Below, one piece after another: positions 24,900-32,887 of a stretch of DNA of 64,000 nt. The DNA is from CAZOOK01 sp964581385 (GTDB taxonomy: Bacteria > Pseudomonadota > Gammaproteobacteria > Nevskiales > Nevskiaceae). The stretch covers positions 1 through 64,000 of the forward strand of contig CAZOOK010000025.1 of assembly GCA_964581385.1 (NCBI GenBank), read 5' to 3'. How positions within the stretch are numbered: position 1 is the first letter of the stretch; each line of letters opens with the position of its first letter. The notes under the pieces were generated by a model. The model saw nothing but the letters and a program-made list of their open reading frames with translations, was not told the origin of the DNA and did not search any database. A program made the translations under genes and the position numbers.

Positions 24900-24928
24900 G
24901 CCGTTCATGACGAGCGGCGGGGCTTTTT
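24893..24928 (+). terminator. Intrinsic terminator of the nasT leader (attenuator)
   Basis: An 11-bp stem, AAGCCCTGCCG (24893-24903) with CGGCGGGGCTT (24915-24925), one G-T wobble, an 11-base loop, and a run of five T (24924-24928). It lies upstream of nasT, not after a gene, and its left arm is part of antiterminator hairpin P2. From 24929 to 25147 there is no strong gene; a 37-codon frame (24933-25046) ends in ATGA overlap with a possible early nasT start at 25043. Confidence 0.85.
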
Positions 24929-25147
24929 GCTGATGCAGACAAACATGGTCCATTCCGACTGGGTTCGCGTGATCGATTTTCGCCGCACCAACTTGTTTCC
25001 GCGCACGATCGCAGTGCGCTCGCATGGGACCACCGCCCGCGCATGACGACCGCGATCTTGAGCTCGCGCCGGGGCATGCTTCTTGCCGGTTCAAGAGCGG
25101 ACACCATGAGTGAAGTTGCCACCCAACGCCGCGGTGCTGAGGCCACG

Positions 25148-25717
25148 ATGCGCATCATGCTGGTCGATGACGACCCGGCCCGCACTGCAATCGTCGAGGC
25201 CGCCCTGGTCAGTGCCGGCTACGAAGTGATCGTACGGCTCGATACCAGCGCTGATCTGATGACCGCTGTACAACGCCATTCGCCGGACGTGATTCTCATC
25301 GATGTCGATGCGCCAGGACGCGACACACTGGAATCACTGAATCGAATCTCCAGCGACTGCCCGCGTCCGATCGTGATGTTCGCCGATGACGGCGATGGCG
25401 ACACTATTCGCCGCGCCGTCCGCGCCGGCGTCAGCGCCTACGTCGTCGATGGTCTCAGTCCACAGCGGCTGAAGCCGATCGTCGAAGTCGCAATCGCGCG
25501 CTTTCACGAGCACCAAGCGCTCAAGCGCGAGCTCGACGAGGCGAAAACGCGGCTCGCCGACCGCCGCGACATCGAGCGCGCGAAAGGATTGCTAATGGAG
25601 CGCCGCAAACTCAACGAAACGCAGGCTTATGAACTGCTACGCAAAATGGCGATGGATCGCAGCCTGAAGATCGGCGACGCCGCGCGTGCGCTGATTGCCG
25701 CCGCTGATTTGCTCTGA
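25148..25717 (+). CDS. nasT: ANTAR-domain antiterminator, nitrate/nitrite response (NasT)
   Basis: A 189-aa protein with an N-terminal receiver-like domain (MRIMLVDDDPA; Asp52 in ILIDVDAP), a coiled-coil linker (HEHQALKRELDEAKTRLADR) and a C-terminal ANTAR RNA-binding domain (RDIERAKGLLMERRKLNETQ and AYELLRKMAMDRSLKI). NasT proteins bind double-hairpin leaders and prevent termination when NasS releases them on nitrate or nitrite binding. The ATG at 25148 starts at the receiver domain with GAGG upstream; ATGs at 25043 and 25106 would add 35 or 14 residues. It follows a leader with matching hairpins and is 8 bases ahead of nasS. Confidence 0.88.
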   Translation: MRIMLVDDDPARTAIVEAALVSAGYEVIVRLDTSADLMTAVQRHSPDVILIDVDAPGRDTLESLNRISSDCPRPIVMFADDGDGDTIRRAVRAGVSAYVVDGLSPQRLKPIVEVAIARFHEHQALKRELDEAKTRLADRRDIERAKGLLMERRKLNETQAYELLRKMAMDRSLKIGDAARALIAAADLL

Positions 25718-25725
25718 ATCCATCC

Positions 25726-26910
25726 ATGTCTATCACCCTCGAAAAAACATTTCTGCGTATCGGTATCGTGCCGCTTGCCGATGCCGCACCGATTGTCGTC
25801 GCGCAGGCCAAAGGCTTCTTCACGCGCTACGGGCTGGAGGTGGAGATTGCGCTGGAACGCGCGTGGGCCGCGGTCCGCGATAAGGTCGCCGCGGACCGTC
25901 TCGACGCCGCGCAGATGCTGGCACCGATGCCGATTGCGGCGACGCTCGGCCTCGATGCGGTGCAGGTACCGATGCTTACGGCGCTGACGCTGAATCTCAA
26001 CGGCAACGCGATCGTCGTATCCAATTCGCTGCATTCGCGCCTGCTGACGATGCAGCGCCCGAACGAAATCGGCGCACTCGGCTGGGCACAAGCACTAAAG
26101 CGCGTAATTGAAGCCGATCGCGCCACTGGTCGGCCGTTGCCCGTATTCGCGCATGTTTATCCGTTTTCCGCGCACCACTATGAATTGCGCTACTGGCTTG
26201 CCGCCGCCGGCATCCGTCCGGATCATGATCTGAATCTGATCGTGGTCCCGCCGCCACAAGCGGTTGCGCAACTGGAGGCCGGTCGTATCGACGGCTTCTG
26301 CGTCGGCGCGCCATGGGGCGAGGTCGCGGAAAGCATTGGCGTCGGCCGTCGCATCGTCAGCAAATTCCAGATCTGGAACAACAGTCCGGAAAAGGTGCTC
26401 GGCGTGACGCGCGAGTGGGCAGAAACGCATCCGAACACGCACCTGGCGATGATTGCCGCGATCATCGATGCCGGCCGCTGGCTGGATCAACCCGAAAACC
26501 GCGCCGAGGCCGCGCGCCTGCTCAGCGATGGCCGCTACCTCGATGCGTCACCGGATTGTGTGGTCAGCGCACTGACCATCAGGCCGCAGGAAAACGATTT
26601 TGGCCCCGGCCTCGTTTTTCATACCGGTGCCGCCGGTTTCCCGTGGGTTTCGCAAGCGCAGTGGTTTATCCAGCAAATGCGCCGCTGGCAACCACTGCCG
26701 AAGGATATCGATGCCGGGCGCATCGCTGCCGAGGTTTATCGCCCCGATCTGTATCGCGCCGCCGCCGAGCGCGCGGGGGTCGCATTCCCGCTCATCGACG
26801 CGAAAACCGAAGGCACTCACGCCGCCGCATGGACGCTGGAAAGCACACGCGGAACGATCGTGATGGGACCGGACCGCTTCTTCGACGGAGCGGTTTTTCC
26901 GGGTCGTTAA
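25726..26910 (+). CDS. nasS: Nitrate/nitrite-sensing NrtA/CmpA-like protein (NasS)
   Basis: A 394-aa protein of the NrtA/CmpA binding-protein fold (IGIVPLADAAPIVVAQAKGFF, split as IGIVPLADAAP plus IVVAQAKGFF; HVYPFSAHHYELRYWLAAAG; GFCVGAPWGEVAE). It lacks a signal peptide, so it should be cytoplasmic, as expected for NasS, which binds nitrate or nitrite and holds NasT inactive in their absence. The gene follows nasT directly, presumably in one operon. No nitrate transporter or reductase gene follows; the next gene is cspA on the opposite strand. Confidence 0.88.
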   Translation: MSITLEKTFLRIGIVPLADAAPIVVAQAKGFFTRYGLEVEIALERAWAAVRDKVAADRLDAAQMLAPMPIAATLGLDAVQVPMLTALTLNLNGNAIVVSNSLHSRLLTMQRPNEIGALGWAQALKRVIEADRATGRPLPVFAHVYPFSAHHYELRYWLAAAGIRPDHDLNLIVVPPPQAVAQLEAGRIDGFCVGAPWGEVAESIGVGRRIVSKFQIWNNSPEKVLGVTREWAETHPNTHLAMIAAIIDAGRWLDQPENRAEAARLLSDGRYLDASPDCVVSALTIRPQENDFGPGLVFHTGAAGFPWVSQAQWFIQQMRRWQPLPKDIDAGRIAAEVYRPDLYRAAAERAGVAFPLIDAKTEGTHAAAWTLESTRGTIVMGPDRFFDGAVFPGR

Positions 26911-26981
26911 TCGGTTGTCGAAATGGATGCTTTTGGTCGTTACAAGCCGGAGGGAAATGCCCCTTCGGTGCAGACACCGCT

Positions 26982-27012
26982 CCGCATGCGCCGACGGCGT
27001 CGGCGCATGCGG
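26982..27012. terminator. Perfect 14-bp hairpin between convergent nasS and cspA
   Basis: Arms CCGCATGCGCCGAC (26982-26995) and GTCGGCGCATGCGG (26999-27012) with a 3-base loop form a very stable stem. It lies between two convergent genes and may limit transcripts from both, although neither side has a T-run. A smaller hairpin with GGGGTG/CACCCC arms lies at about 27039-27055. Confidence 0.5.
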
Positions 27013-27066
27013 GTGCTCATGTCCGAAAACGGCCTGGGGGTGGAATGCACCCCAACACGCTTTGTC

Positions 27067-27273
27067 TTAAGCGCCGCGAATTTTCGAAGCCTGCGGACCT
27101 TTCTTGCCCTGCGTGACCTCGTATTCAACCTTCTGGCCTTCCTTCAAGGGGGTGCCTCCTTGCACTTCATTGATGTGCGCGAAAAGATCCTTGCCGCCGT
27201 CAGAAGGCGTGATAAATCCAAAACCTTTGGCTTCGTTAAACCACTTGACCGTTCCAGTGCCGTTGTTCGCCAT
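27067..27273 (-). CDS. cspA: Cold-shock protein, CspA family
   Basis: A 68-aa single cold-shock domain that binds single-stranded nucleic acid as an RNA chaperone. RNP1 is KGFGFI and RNP2 is LFAHI; GTVKWFNEAKGFGF is the family N-terminus. The ATG at 27273 has GAGGA upstream. The frame is open further upstream, but only this part is conserved. About 240 bases separate it from the next gene, leaving room for the long 5' leader that is usual for cspA-type genes; TATACT-like bases occur in it but no confident promoter was identified. Confidence 0.95.
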   Translation of the reverse strand: MANNGTGTVKWFNEAKGFGFITPSDGGKDLFAHINEVQGGTPLKEGQKVEYEVTQGKKGPQASKIRGA

Positions 27274-27514
27274 ATCGTCGTGTCCTCGGTAAAGGGAGCA
27301 TCGCAGCCATTGTAGACCTAAATGGCCATCGACTTGCCCCAGTATAGTAGCCATTCGCGGCGAACTAGGAGTGAACGGTAATTCTGCAGCGAGCGCTCTA
27401 AGGGAGACAGGCCTCAACTCCCTGTCGTTCGTACCAATATCCACGCGGGCACCGCGGGTAAGTCACGCCACCGGCGTGACTTACCCATCCGGCATATTTT
27501 TCGTGAAGCTGCGA

Positions 27515-28516
27515 TCAATGCTCCACGCGAATCATCAGTTTCCCGAAGTTCTCGCCGGTGAACAATTTGAGCAGCGTCTCCGGGAATTTCTCGATGCCGT
27601 CAACGATGTCTTCTTTCGATTTCAGACGTCCTTCCGCGACCCACTGCGCCATCTGCTGCACGGCTTCGCCGTAGCGGGCGGCCCAGTCAAACACGACCAT
27701 GCCTTCCATACGCGCGCGATTGACGAGTAGCGACATATAGTTGGCGGGGCCCTTTACCGGGGTCGTGTTGTTGTACTGCGAAATCGCGCCGCAGATGACG
27801 ATGCGCGCACGCAGACGGATGCGTGTCAGCACCGTATCGAGAATTTCGCCGCCGACGTTGTCGAAGAAAACATCGACGCCTTCCGGGCAGAATTTTTCGA
27901 GGCCGGGCTGGATCGGGCCCTGCTTGTAATCAATGCAACCGTCGTAACCGAGATCCTTCACGGCGTATTCGCACTTGGTTTCGCCGCCGGCGATGCCGAT
28001 CACTTTACAGCCCTTGATCTTGGCGATCTGGCCGACGACAGCACCGACCGCGCCGGTCGCCGCCGATACCAGAACCATCTCACCGGCCTTCGGATGTCCG
28101 ACTTCGAGCAGGCCGAAATAGGCGGTGATTCCCGGCATGCCGAGCACCGACAGAAATTTCGGCAGCGGCGCCAGAACCGGGCTGATCTTCTGCAGATCGG
28201 TTCCTTTCGACAAGGCATATGACTGCACGCCCAGAACGCCGACGACGGAATCGCCGACCGCGAACTGTGGATTGCGCGAGGCGACGACTTCGCCGACGGT
28301 GCCGGCACGCATAACCTCGCCGATCTCCACCGGACGGATGTAGGAACGGCCGGCGTTCATCCACCCGCGCATCGCAGGATCTAACGAAATATAAAGAATT
28401 TTCACCAGCACTTCGCCTTCCTTCGGCTGCGGCACCGGCGTTTCCTCGAAAGTCCAATCGCTGCGCTTGGGCAGGCCAACGGGACGGACGGCAAGCTTGA
28501 ACTGTCTGTTGATCAT
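27515..28516 (-). CDS. NADP-dependent oxidoreductase (YncB/curcumin-reductase family)
   Basis: A 333-aa member of the zinc-independent medium-chain dehydrogenase/reductase superfamily. It begins MINRQFKLAVRPVGLP, has RGWMN near residue 60, the NADP-binding SAATGAVGAVVGQIAKIKG, and the late blocks FFDNVGGEILD and CGAISQYN. Such enzymes reduce activated C=C bonds of enones using NADPH; the natural substrate is unknown. It stands alone and is divergent from an esterase gene. A 17-base sequence in its upstream region recurs upstream of qor. Confidence 0.9.
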   Translation of the reverse strand: MINRQFKLAVRPVGLPKRSDWTFEETPVPQPKEGEVLVKILYISLDPAMRGWMNAGRSYIRPVEIGEVMRAGTVGEVVASRNPQFAVGDSVVGVLGVQSYALSKGTDLQKISPVLAPLPKFLSVLGMPGITAYFGLLEVGHPKAGEMVLVSAATGAVGAVVGQIAKIKGCKVIGIAGGETKCEYAVKDLGYDGCIDYKQGPIQPGLEKFCPEGVDVFFDNVGGEILDTVLTRIRLRARIVICGAISQYNNTTPVKGPANYMSLLVNRARMEGMVVFDWAARYGEAVQQMAQWVAEGRLKSKEDIVDGIEKFPETLLKLFTGENFGKLMIRVEH

Positions 28517-28714
28517 GGTTTTTCCAATTGAGAGGCGAAAACGGTTTGAAAATGGCTGGCGCGAATCATCGCATAGGCGAAAGAAGGATGGCTTCATCTT
28601 GCAGGTCTCTAGCGGTCGGACTCGGGATGATCTGTTGCGACTAGTCAACCCGGATTTCCCCACGTGCGTTGTATGCTGATGATCACAGGCACCCCACGCG
28701 GACCGCATTACCCG

Positions 28715-29743
28715 ATGGCGAATCCTACACAAGCATTACTGAAACAGTGGCGACTATGGATACCCGCATTTATTGCGATTGGCTTGTCACCCACTGTTTC
28801 GCGATGCGAAACAATATCCGCTGAAAATAGCGACCCTGAATACCGCTCGGTCACCATCCAGAACAGCGCGCGCGATTATTACGTGCATGTTCCGTCTACC
28901 GCGAAACCCGTCACCGGATGGCCGCTGGTGCTGGTTTTGCACGGCGCCGGCGGCGACGGCCGTATCGCTCTGAAGCTGTATCAATGGCCACAAAAAGCGG
29001 ACGAGAAACACTTCATCGTCGCCGGCCTCAATGCGCTGCCCACGCGCACCTGGATGCCATCCAGCTTTCTATTCAATCCGCGCGTCTGGAATAACGACGA
29101 TCCGGCCAACGGATATGGCTCAACCTCGCAGCACGACGATGTCGGCTATGTGCGCGCAGTACTTGACGATTTGGAGAATCGCTACCCGATTGATCTTTCG
29201 CGCGTGTATGCCGCCGGCTTCTCCAGTGGTGCCGGCATGACGCACCGGCTCGGTGTGGAACTCAGCGATCGTCTGGTCGCCATCGCACCGGTTGGCGGCA
29301 TTCGCCTGCAAACGCCGCCACCGCAGATCCCGCTGTCCGTGATGATGATTTTCGGGCGCGTCGATCCGCTCGTTCCATACACGGGCGGCACCCGATCAAC
29401 GCCATGGGGCATTACTCGGGGTCTGCCGCCAGTGTCAGCCAGTGTTGCCGCGTGGACACGTGACCTGCACTGCGCGACCGATCCCGAAATCGAGCATCCG
29501 AACGCCGACGTTGAGCGAAGCGTCTGGAAATCCTGCGGCGGCCATGTCGAAGTGCAGTCGATCACGATCGAAGGCCTCGGTCATCACTGGGCGGGCGGAA
29601 AATCCGATCATCTGCCGGCGATGGCCACCGGTCCCGAACATGACGTATTCGATGACACCAGCGAAATCTGGAACTTCTTCGCCGCCCATCCGCGACCACC
29701 GCCAGCGACGTCCGCGGCGACCCGACAACCCGTATCCTATTAA
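28715..29743 (+). CDS. Secreted alpha/beta-hydrolase of the PHB depolymerase/feruloyl esterase type
   Basis: About 342 aa with a signal peptide (QWRLWIPAFIAIGLSPTVS, cleavage near residue 30-34). The catalytic Ser is S170 in GFSSG, with the oxyanion block LVLVLHGAGGDG, the Asp in GRVDPLVPY (about 217) and the His in EGLGHHWAGG. This is the LpqC/CE1-like esterase group; substrates could be polyhydroxyalkanoate oligomers or hydroxycinnamoyl esters. I chose the ATG at 28715 because it places the signal peptide at the N-terminus; GTG or ATG starts from 28664 on are possible. No clear ribosome site was seen. Confidence 0.8.
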   Translation: MANPTQALLKQWRLWIPAFIAIGLSPTVSRCETISAENSDPEYRSVTIQNSARDYYVHVPSTAKPVTGWPLVLVLHGAGGDGRIALKLYQWPQKADEKHFIVAGLNALPTRTWMPSSFLFNPRVWNNDDPANGYGSTSQHDDVGYVRAVLDDLENRYPIDLSRVYAAGFSSGAGMTHRLGVELSDRLVAIAPVGGIRLQTPPPQIPLSVMMIFGRVDPLVPYTGGTRSTPWGITRGLPPVSASVAAWTRDLHCATDPEIEHPNADVERSVWKSCGGHVEVQSITIEGLGHHWAGGKSDHLPAMATGPEHDVFDDTSEIWNFFAAHPRPPPATSAATRQPVSY

Positions 29744-29782
29744 AAGTACGAACGGATATTGGTAACGGCACCCCGAGGCACC

Positions 29783-30208
29783 GTGAAAACACTGACCGAA
29801 AAACAAGAGTTGGAAGCATACCTGGGCGACAGTCCGCACCAGCCGCCGATAAGCTCGCAGATCCATGCTCAGGAGGCACCGACCGCCGCAAACACCGAAA
29901 GCATGGATGTGGCACGCCCTCCCACGCCACCGTCGAGCGGGTTGAACCGCGTGCTGGCCGCGTTGATACTGGGGTTCATCGCGGGACTGGGCGTTTATGG
30001 CGTGGAAACCCACCGCCACGCGATGGGCAGAGATGCGTTTCTCGCCAGCCAGTCACAGCTGTGGGACCACCGTTATACAGAGACGCACGCGGCCATCATC
30101 TTCGGCATCATCCTGGCCATCGGCGCCGGCGTAGGACTTTACGAATTTCTCGCATTTGCTATCGATAAAGCGCTGAACAGAACAAGGCGCGGCGGCGCCA
30201 ACCGATAA
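29783..30208 (+). CDS. Small two-segment membrane protein of unknown function
   Basis: A 141-aa protein I do not recognise. It has a Pro/Ala-rich N-terminal tail (about 1-55), then two membrane segments (VLAALILGFIAGLGVYGV; HAAIIFGIILAIGAGVGLYEF) separated by about 30 residues. The GTG at 29783 has GAGG four bases upstream and is preferred to the earlier ATG at 29759. It follows the esterase by 39 bases and could be cotranscribed with it. Confidence 0.6.
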   Translation: MKTLTEKQELEAYLGDSPHQPPISSQIHAQEAPTAANTESMDVARPPTPPSSGLNRVLAALILGFIAGLGVYGVETHRHAMGRDAFLASQSQLWDHRYTETHAAIIFGIILAIGAGVGLYEFLAFAIDKALNRTRRGGANR

Positions 30209-30407
30209 AATGGCACCGAGTGGTGTCAACCGATTCCGGCAACAGCCGTTGCTCTGCGGACCTTATGGGCTACTTGACCTTTACTGAGCCCGCCAGCGGC
30301 CATAATAGAGGGGAGCTTTATCGGTCCCAGGTCGGGGCGCCAAACGTCGAAAGCATGTGGTTTTCCGCTTGCTCCGGTCGCTCACAACTTCACCGCGGAA
30401 TTTCAGC

Positions 30408-31637
30408 ATGATTCAAGCTCAAGCGATCGAGGGTCAGCTTCACCTTGACGCGGAGCCGCGGACGGCCGCGATCCCGTCAACTGCGAGCCGCTTTTACCGA
30501 CCCGAACTTGATGGTCTGCGCTTCCTCGCTTTTCTCGCCGTCTATATCAACCACACCCTATCGTTCGGCGACGAAACGCAACACCACCATCTGCCGGCCC
30601 TTTTCGCCAACGCGCTCGGAACCGCCGGTATCGCCGGAGCGTTCGGCGTGGATCTGTTCTTTGTGCTGAGTGCCTATCTCATCACCGAATTACTGCTCCG
30701 CGAATACACGACCTCCGGTCATCTGAACGTCAAGAATTTCTACATCCGGCGAATGCTGCGCATCTGGCCACTGTACTTTCTGTTCATCACCTTTGCCTAT
30801 GCGCTGACCTTTTTCGTGCCGACCGAGCAGATGCGCTGGTACCACCTCGTCGGCTTCGTGCTATTCAGCGGAAATTGGGTTTACATCGCCAAGCCCGTAA
30901 CCACCGTCGCCGCGCCGCTCTGGAGTATTTCGCTGGAGGAGCAGTTCTACCTGGTGTGGCCTTGGATAGTGCGGAAGGGAAATACCAAGCGGATCGCGGT
31001 ACTCGCACTCGGTGTTGTCGCCGCGGGCATGCTGCTGCGACTTGCATTGAGCAGCGCCGACTTCCACGGCGAATGGATAACGAAAAACTCGTTCACGCGC
31101 ATCGATGGAATCGCCGGTGGTGTGTTGTTGTGCCTGTTCCTGCGCAATCGATCGCATACGCTGTCACCCATCGCACGCGCATGCCTGCTCGCCGGAAGCC
31201 TGCTCGCACTGATGTGGATCGCGCACAGCTTTCATCTGTTTCATCAAGACGTGTCCACCAGCTGCGTCGTCTTCGGATGGCCGCTGGTGGCGCTGGCGTG
31301 TACCGGTATCGTCGCATCCGTTCTCGACAGTCATGACCCGCTGACGGGCCTGCTACGCAGCCGTCCTTTCGTTTACCTGGGCCGGCTCTCGTACGGGCTA
31401 TACGTTTTTCACGAGCTTGCTCTGCTGATCGCGGACGACGCCTTCGCAAAATATAACTCAACGATCCTGCAATTCATCGCTCACTGGTGCCTCGGCCTGC
31501 TACTGACGTTCACCTTCGCCGCGCTCTCATATCGATGGATCGAACAACCCTTTCTGAAGCTCAAGGAACGCCGGTTCACCGTGGTGGCATCGCGTCCGGA
31601 AGCCGGTTCATCGGCGGCGCCGGTTCCATCGAGCTAA
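30408..31637 (+). CDS. Acyltransferase family 3 membrane protein
   Basis: A 409-aa OafA/YrhL-type acyltransferase with about ten membrane segments. The family N-terminus is FYRPELDGLRFLAFLAVYIN, followed by GVDLFFVLSAYLI, IRRMLRIWPLYFL and WSISLEEQFYLVWPWIV. Such enzymes transfer acetyl or other acyl groups to surface sugars. The start is the ATG at 30408. There is no polysaccharide cluster next to it, so the substrate is open. The 199 bases before it hold only weak promoter-like sequences. Confidence 0.9.
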   Translation: MIQAQAIEGQLHLDAEPRTAAIPSTASRFYRPELDGLRFLAFLAVYINHTLSFGDETQHHHLPALFANALGTAGIAGAFGVDLFFVLSAYLITELLLREYTTSGHLNVKNFYIRRMLRIWPLYFLFITFAYALTFFVPTEQMRWYHLVGFVLFSGNWVYIAKPVTTVAAPLWSISLEEQFYLVWPWIVRKGNTKRIAVLALGVVAAGMLLRLALSSADFHGEWITKNSFTRIDGIAGGVLLCLFLRNRSHTLSPIARACLLAGSLLALMWIAHSFHLFHQDVSTSCVVFGWPLVALACTGIVASVLDSHDPLTGLLRSRPFVYLGRLSYGLYVFHELALLIADDAFAKYNSTILQFIAHWCLGLLLTFTFAALSYRWIEQPFLKLKERRFTVVASRPEAGSSAAPVPSS

Positions 31638-31680
31638 TCTGCGCAATTCCATCGCGGCGCACGCGATCGTGCACGCCCTC

Positions 31681-32166
31681 TCAGGGCAGGTGAATCGGCG
31701 TATCGGAAACGACGATGCCATCCGCGTCGGCGTACAGCCACGCACCGGATCTGAAGCTTATACCGGCGAACGTCACCACCTTGTCGGCATGTGCGGAATG
31801 CAACCCCTTTTCGCTCTTGCGCGGATGCGTGCCCAGCGCCTTGACACCGATGTCCTGCGCGGCGATTTCCTCTGAATCGCGGATGTAGCCATAAACCACC
31901 ATCCCGGCCCAGTTGTTCTTGACGCCAAGCTGACCGAGATTACCGCCCACCAGCGCGCAGCGCATGGAACCGCCGCCATCGACGACGAGCACGCGACCTT
32001 CGCCCGGCGTTTCGAGCGTACTGCGCACCAGCGCATTGTCCTCGAATACCTTGAGCGTCTTGATCGGACCATGGAATGCGAGACGGCCGCCGAAATCGCC
32101 GAAGATCGGTTCCGCAACCTGCGCTTCGGGATGGGCGTCGGAAAGGTCAGTGGTCGCAAAAGACAT
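31681..32166 (-). CDS. rraA: RraA family protein (ribonuclease E activity regulator type)
   Basis: A 161-aa RraA-fold protein starting MSFATTDLSDAHPEAQVAEP. Conserved blocks are VVDGGGSMRCALVGGNLGQ and WAGMVVYGYIRDSEEIAA. In E. coli RraA inhibits RNase E; close relatives are 4-hydroxy-4-methyl-2-oxoglutarate aldolases, and sequence alone does not separate them firmly. GAGGAG six bases before the ATG at 32166 supports this start. The gene lies 10 bases after dsbB on the same strand. Confidence 0.88.
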   Translation of the reverse strand: MSFATTDLSDAHPEAQVAEPIFGDFGGRLAFHGPIKTLKVFEDNALVRSTLETPGEGRVLVVDGGGSMRCALVGGNLGQLGVKNNWAGMVVYGYIRDSEEIAAQDIGVKALGTHPRKSEKGLHSAHADKVVTFAGISFRSGAWLYADADGIVVSDTPIHLP

Positions 32167-32176
32167 CAGCATCTCC

Positions 32177-32686
32177 TCAGAAGAAGTGCGGTTGCCGGCG
32201 CGCGAGAATCGGACTGGCCAGCGCGAACAGGAAAAAACCGGCAAATGCGATCAGCGTCCAACCCGGTATCGTGATGCCGAGCCACACACCTTCGATCTTG
32301 GCACAGCTGCCGTCACCCTTCAGAACAAGAGTAATGACCTTCGCCACCGGCAGCATGTGCAACAGATAATCCAGTGTCGGTCCGCAGGCTGGCACCTGAT
32401 CGGCGGGCAGCGATTGCAACCATACCTGGCGGCCCGCGATGGCCGCGCCGACGCCGGAGGTCAGCGCGGCCAGCGCGGCATATACCCAGCGTCCGCCCGC
32501 GCTCGGAGCGTGCAGTGCCGCGAGCAGAAAGATCAGGCCGGTTCCGATCATCGCGATGCGCTGGAAGATGCACATCGGACAGGGTTCGAGTCCCCGCGAA
32601 TACTGGAGGTAAAGCGCGAACGCGATGCCGGCGGCACAGGCCAGAAAGCCGAGCGCCGAGAGTGTGCGGAAACTGAGTCGGGACAT
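32177..32686 (-). CDS. dsbB: Disulfide bond formation protein DsbB
   Basis: A 169-aa inner-membrane quinone reductase that reoxidises DsbA. Four membrane segments and two periplasmic cysteine pairs are visible: C36/C39 (EPCPMC) and C101/C128 (PACGP, GSCAK), followed by PGWTLIAF. Length and motifs match the family. No dsbA is in the window. A tRNA-like T-loop string within the gene is coding sequence. Confidence 0.94.
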   Translation of the reverse strand: MSRLSFRTLSALGFLACAAGIAFALYLQYSRGLEPCPMCIFQRIAMIGTGLIFLLAALHAPSAGGRWVYAALAALTSGVGAAIAGRQVWLQSLPADQVPACGPTLDYLLHMLPVAKVITLVLKGDGSCAKIEGVWLGITIPGWTLIAFAGFFLFALASPILARRQPHFF

Positions 32687-32887
32687 GATCGGGTTTATCA
32701 GGAGATTGGAATGCATAGCGGACGAGCAGCGTAGCCGCACCTCATTGTCGCTGCAATCAGACGAACGCTTCGTTGCCAGGGGCCCGCGGACTCGGGATGA
32801 TCTACTGCGGCGGCGGCAGGTGACAGATTTTCCGCAGCTTCATTAGACTTGGTACGGTCCGGAGAATTCACCAACACGGAGCGGCAC

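Noticed and set aside
25075..25105. Hairpin TCTTG/CAAGA with a six-base loop near nasT
   Set aside because: The loop CCGGTT lacks A at position 1 and G at position 4, so it does not fit the ANTAR rule.
30257..30320. Promoter-like TTGACC and CATAAT ahead of the acyltransferase gene
   Set aside because: The spacing of 21 bases is too long for a sigma-70 promoter.
32581..32600. tRNA-like T-arm string GGTTCGAGTCC
   Set aside because: It lies inside dsbB coding sequence, and no acceptor stem or anticodon arm can be folded around it.
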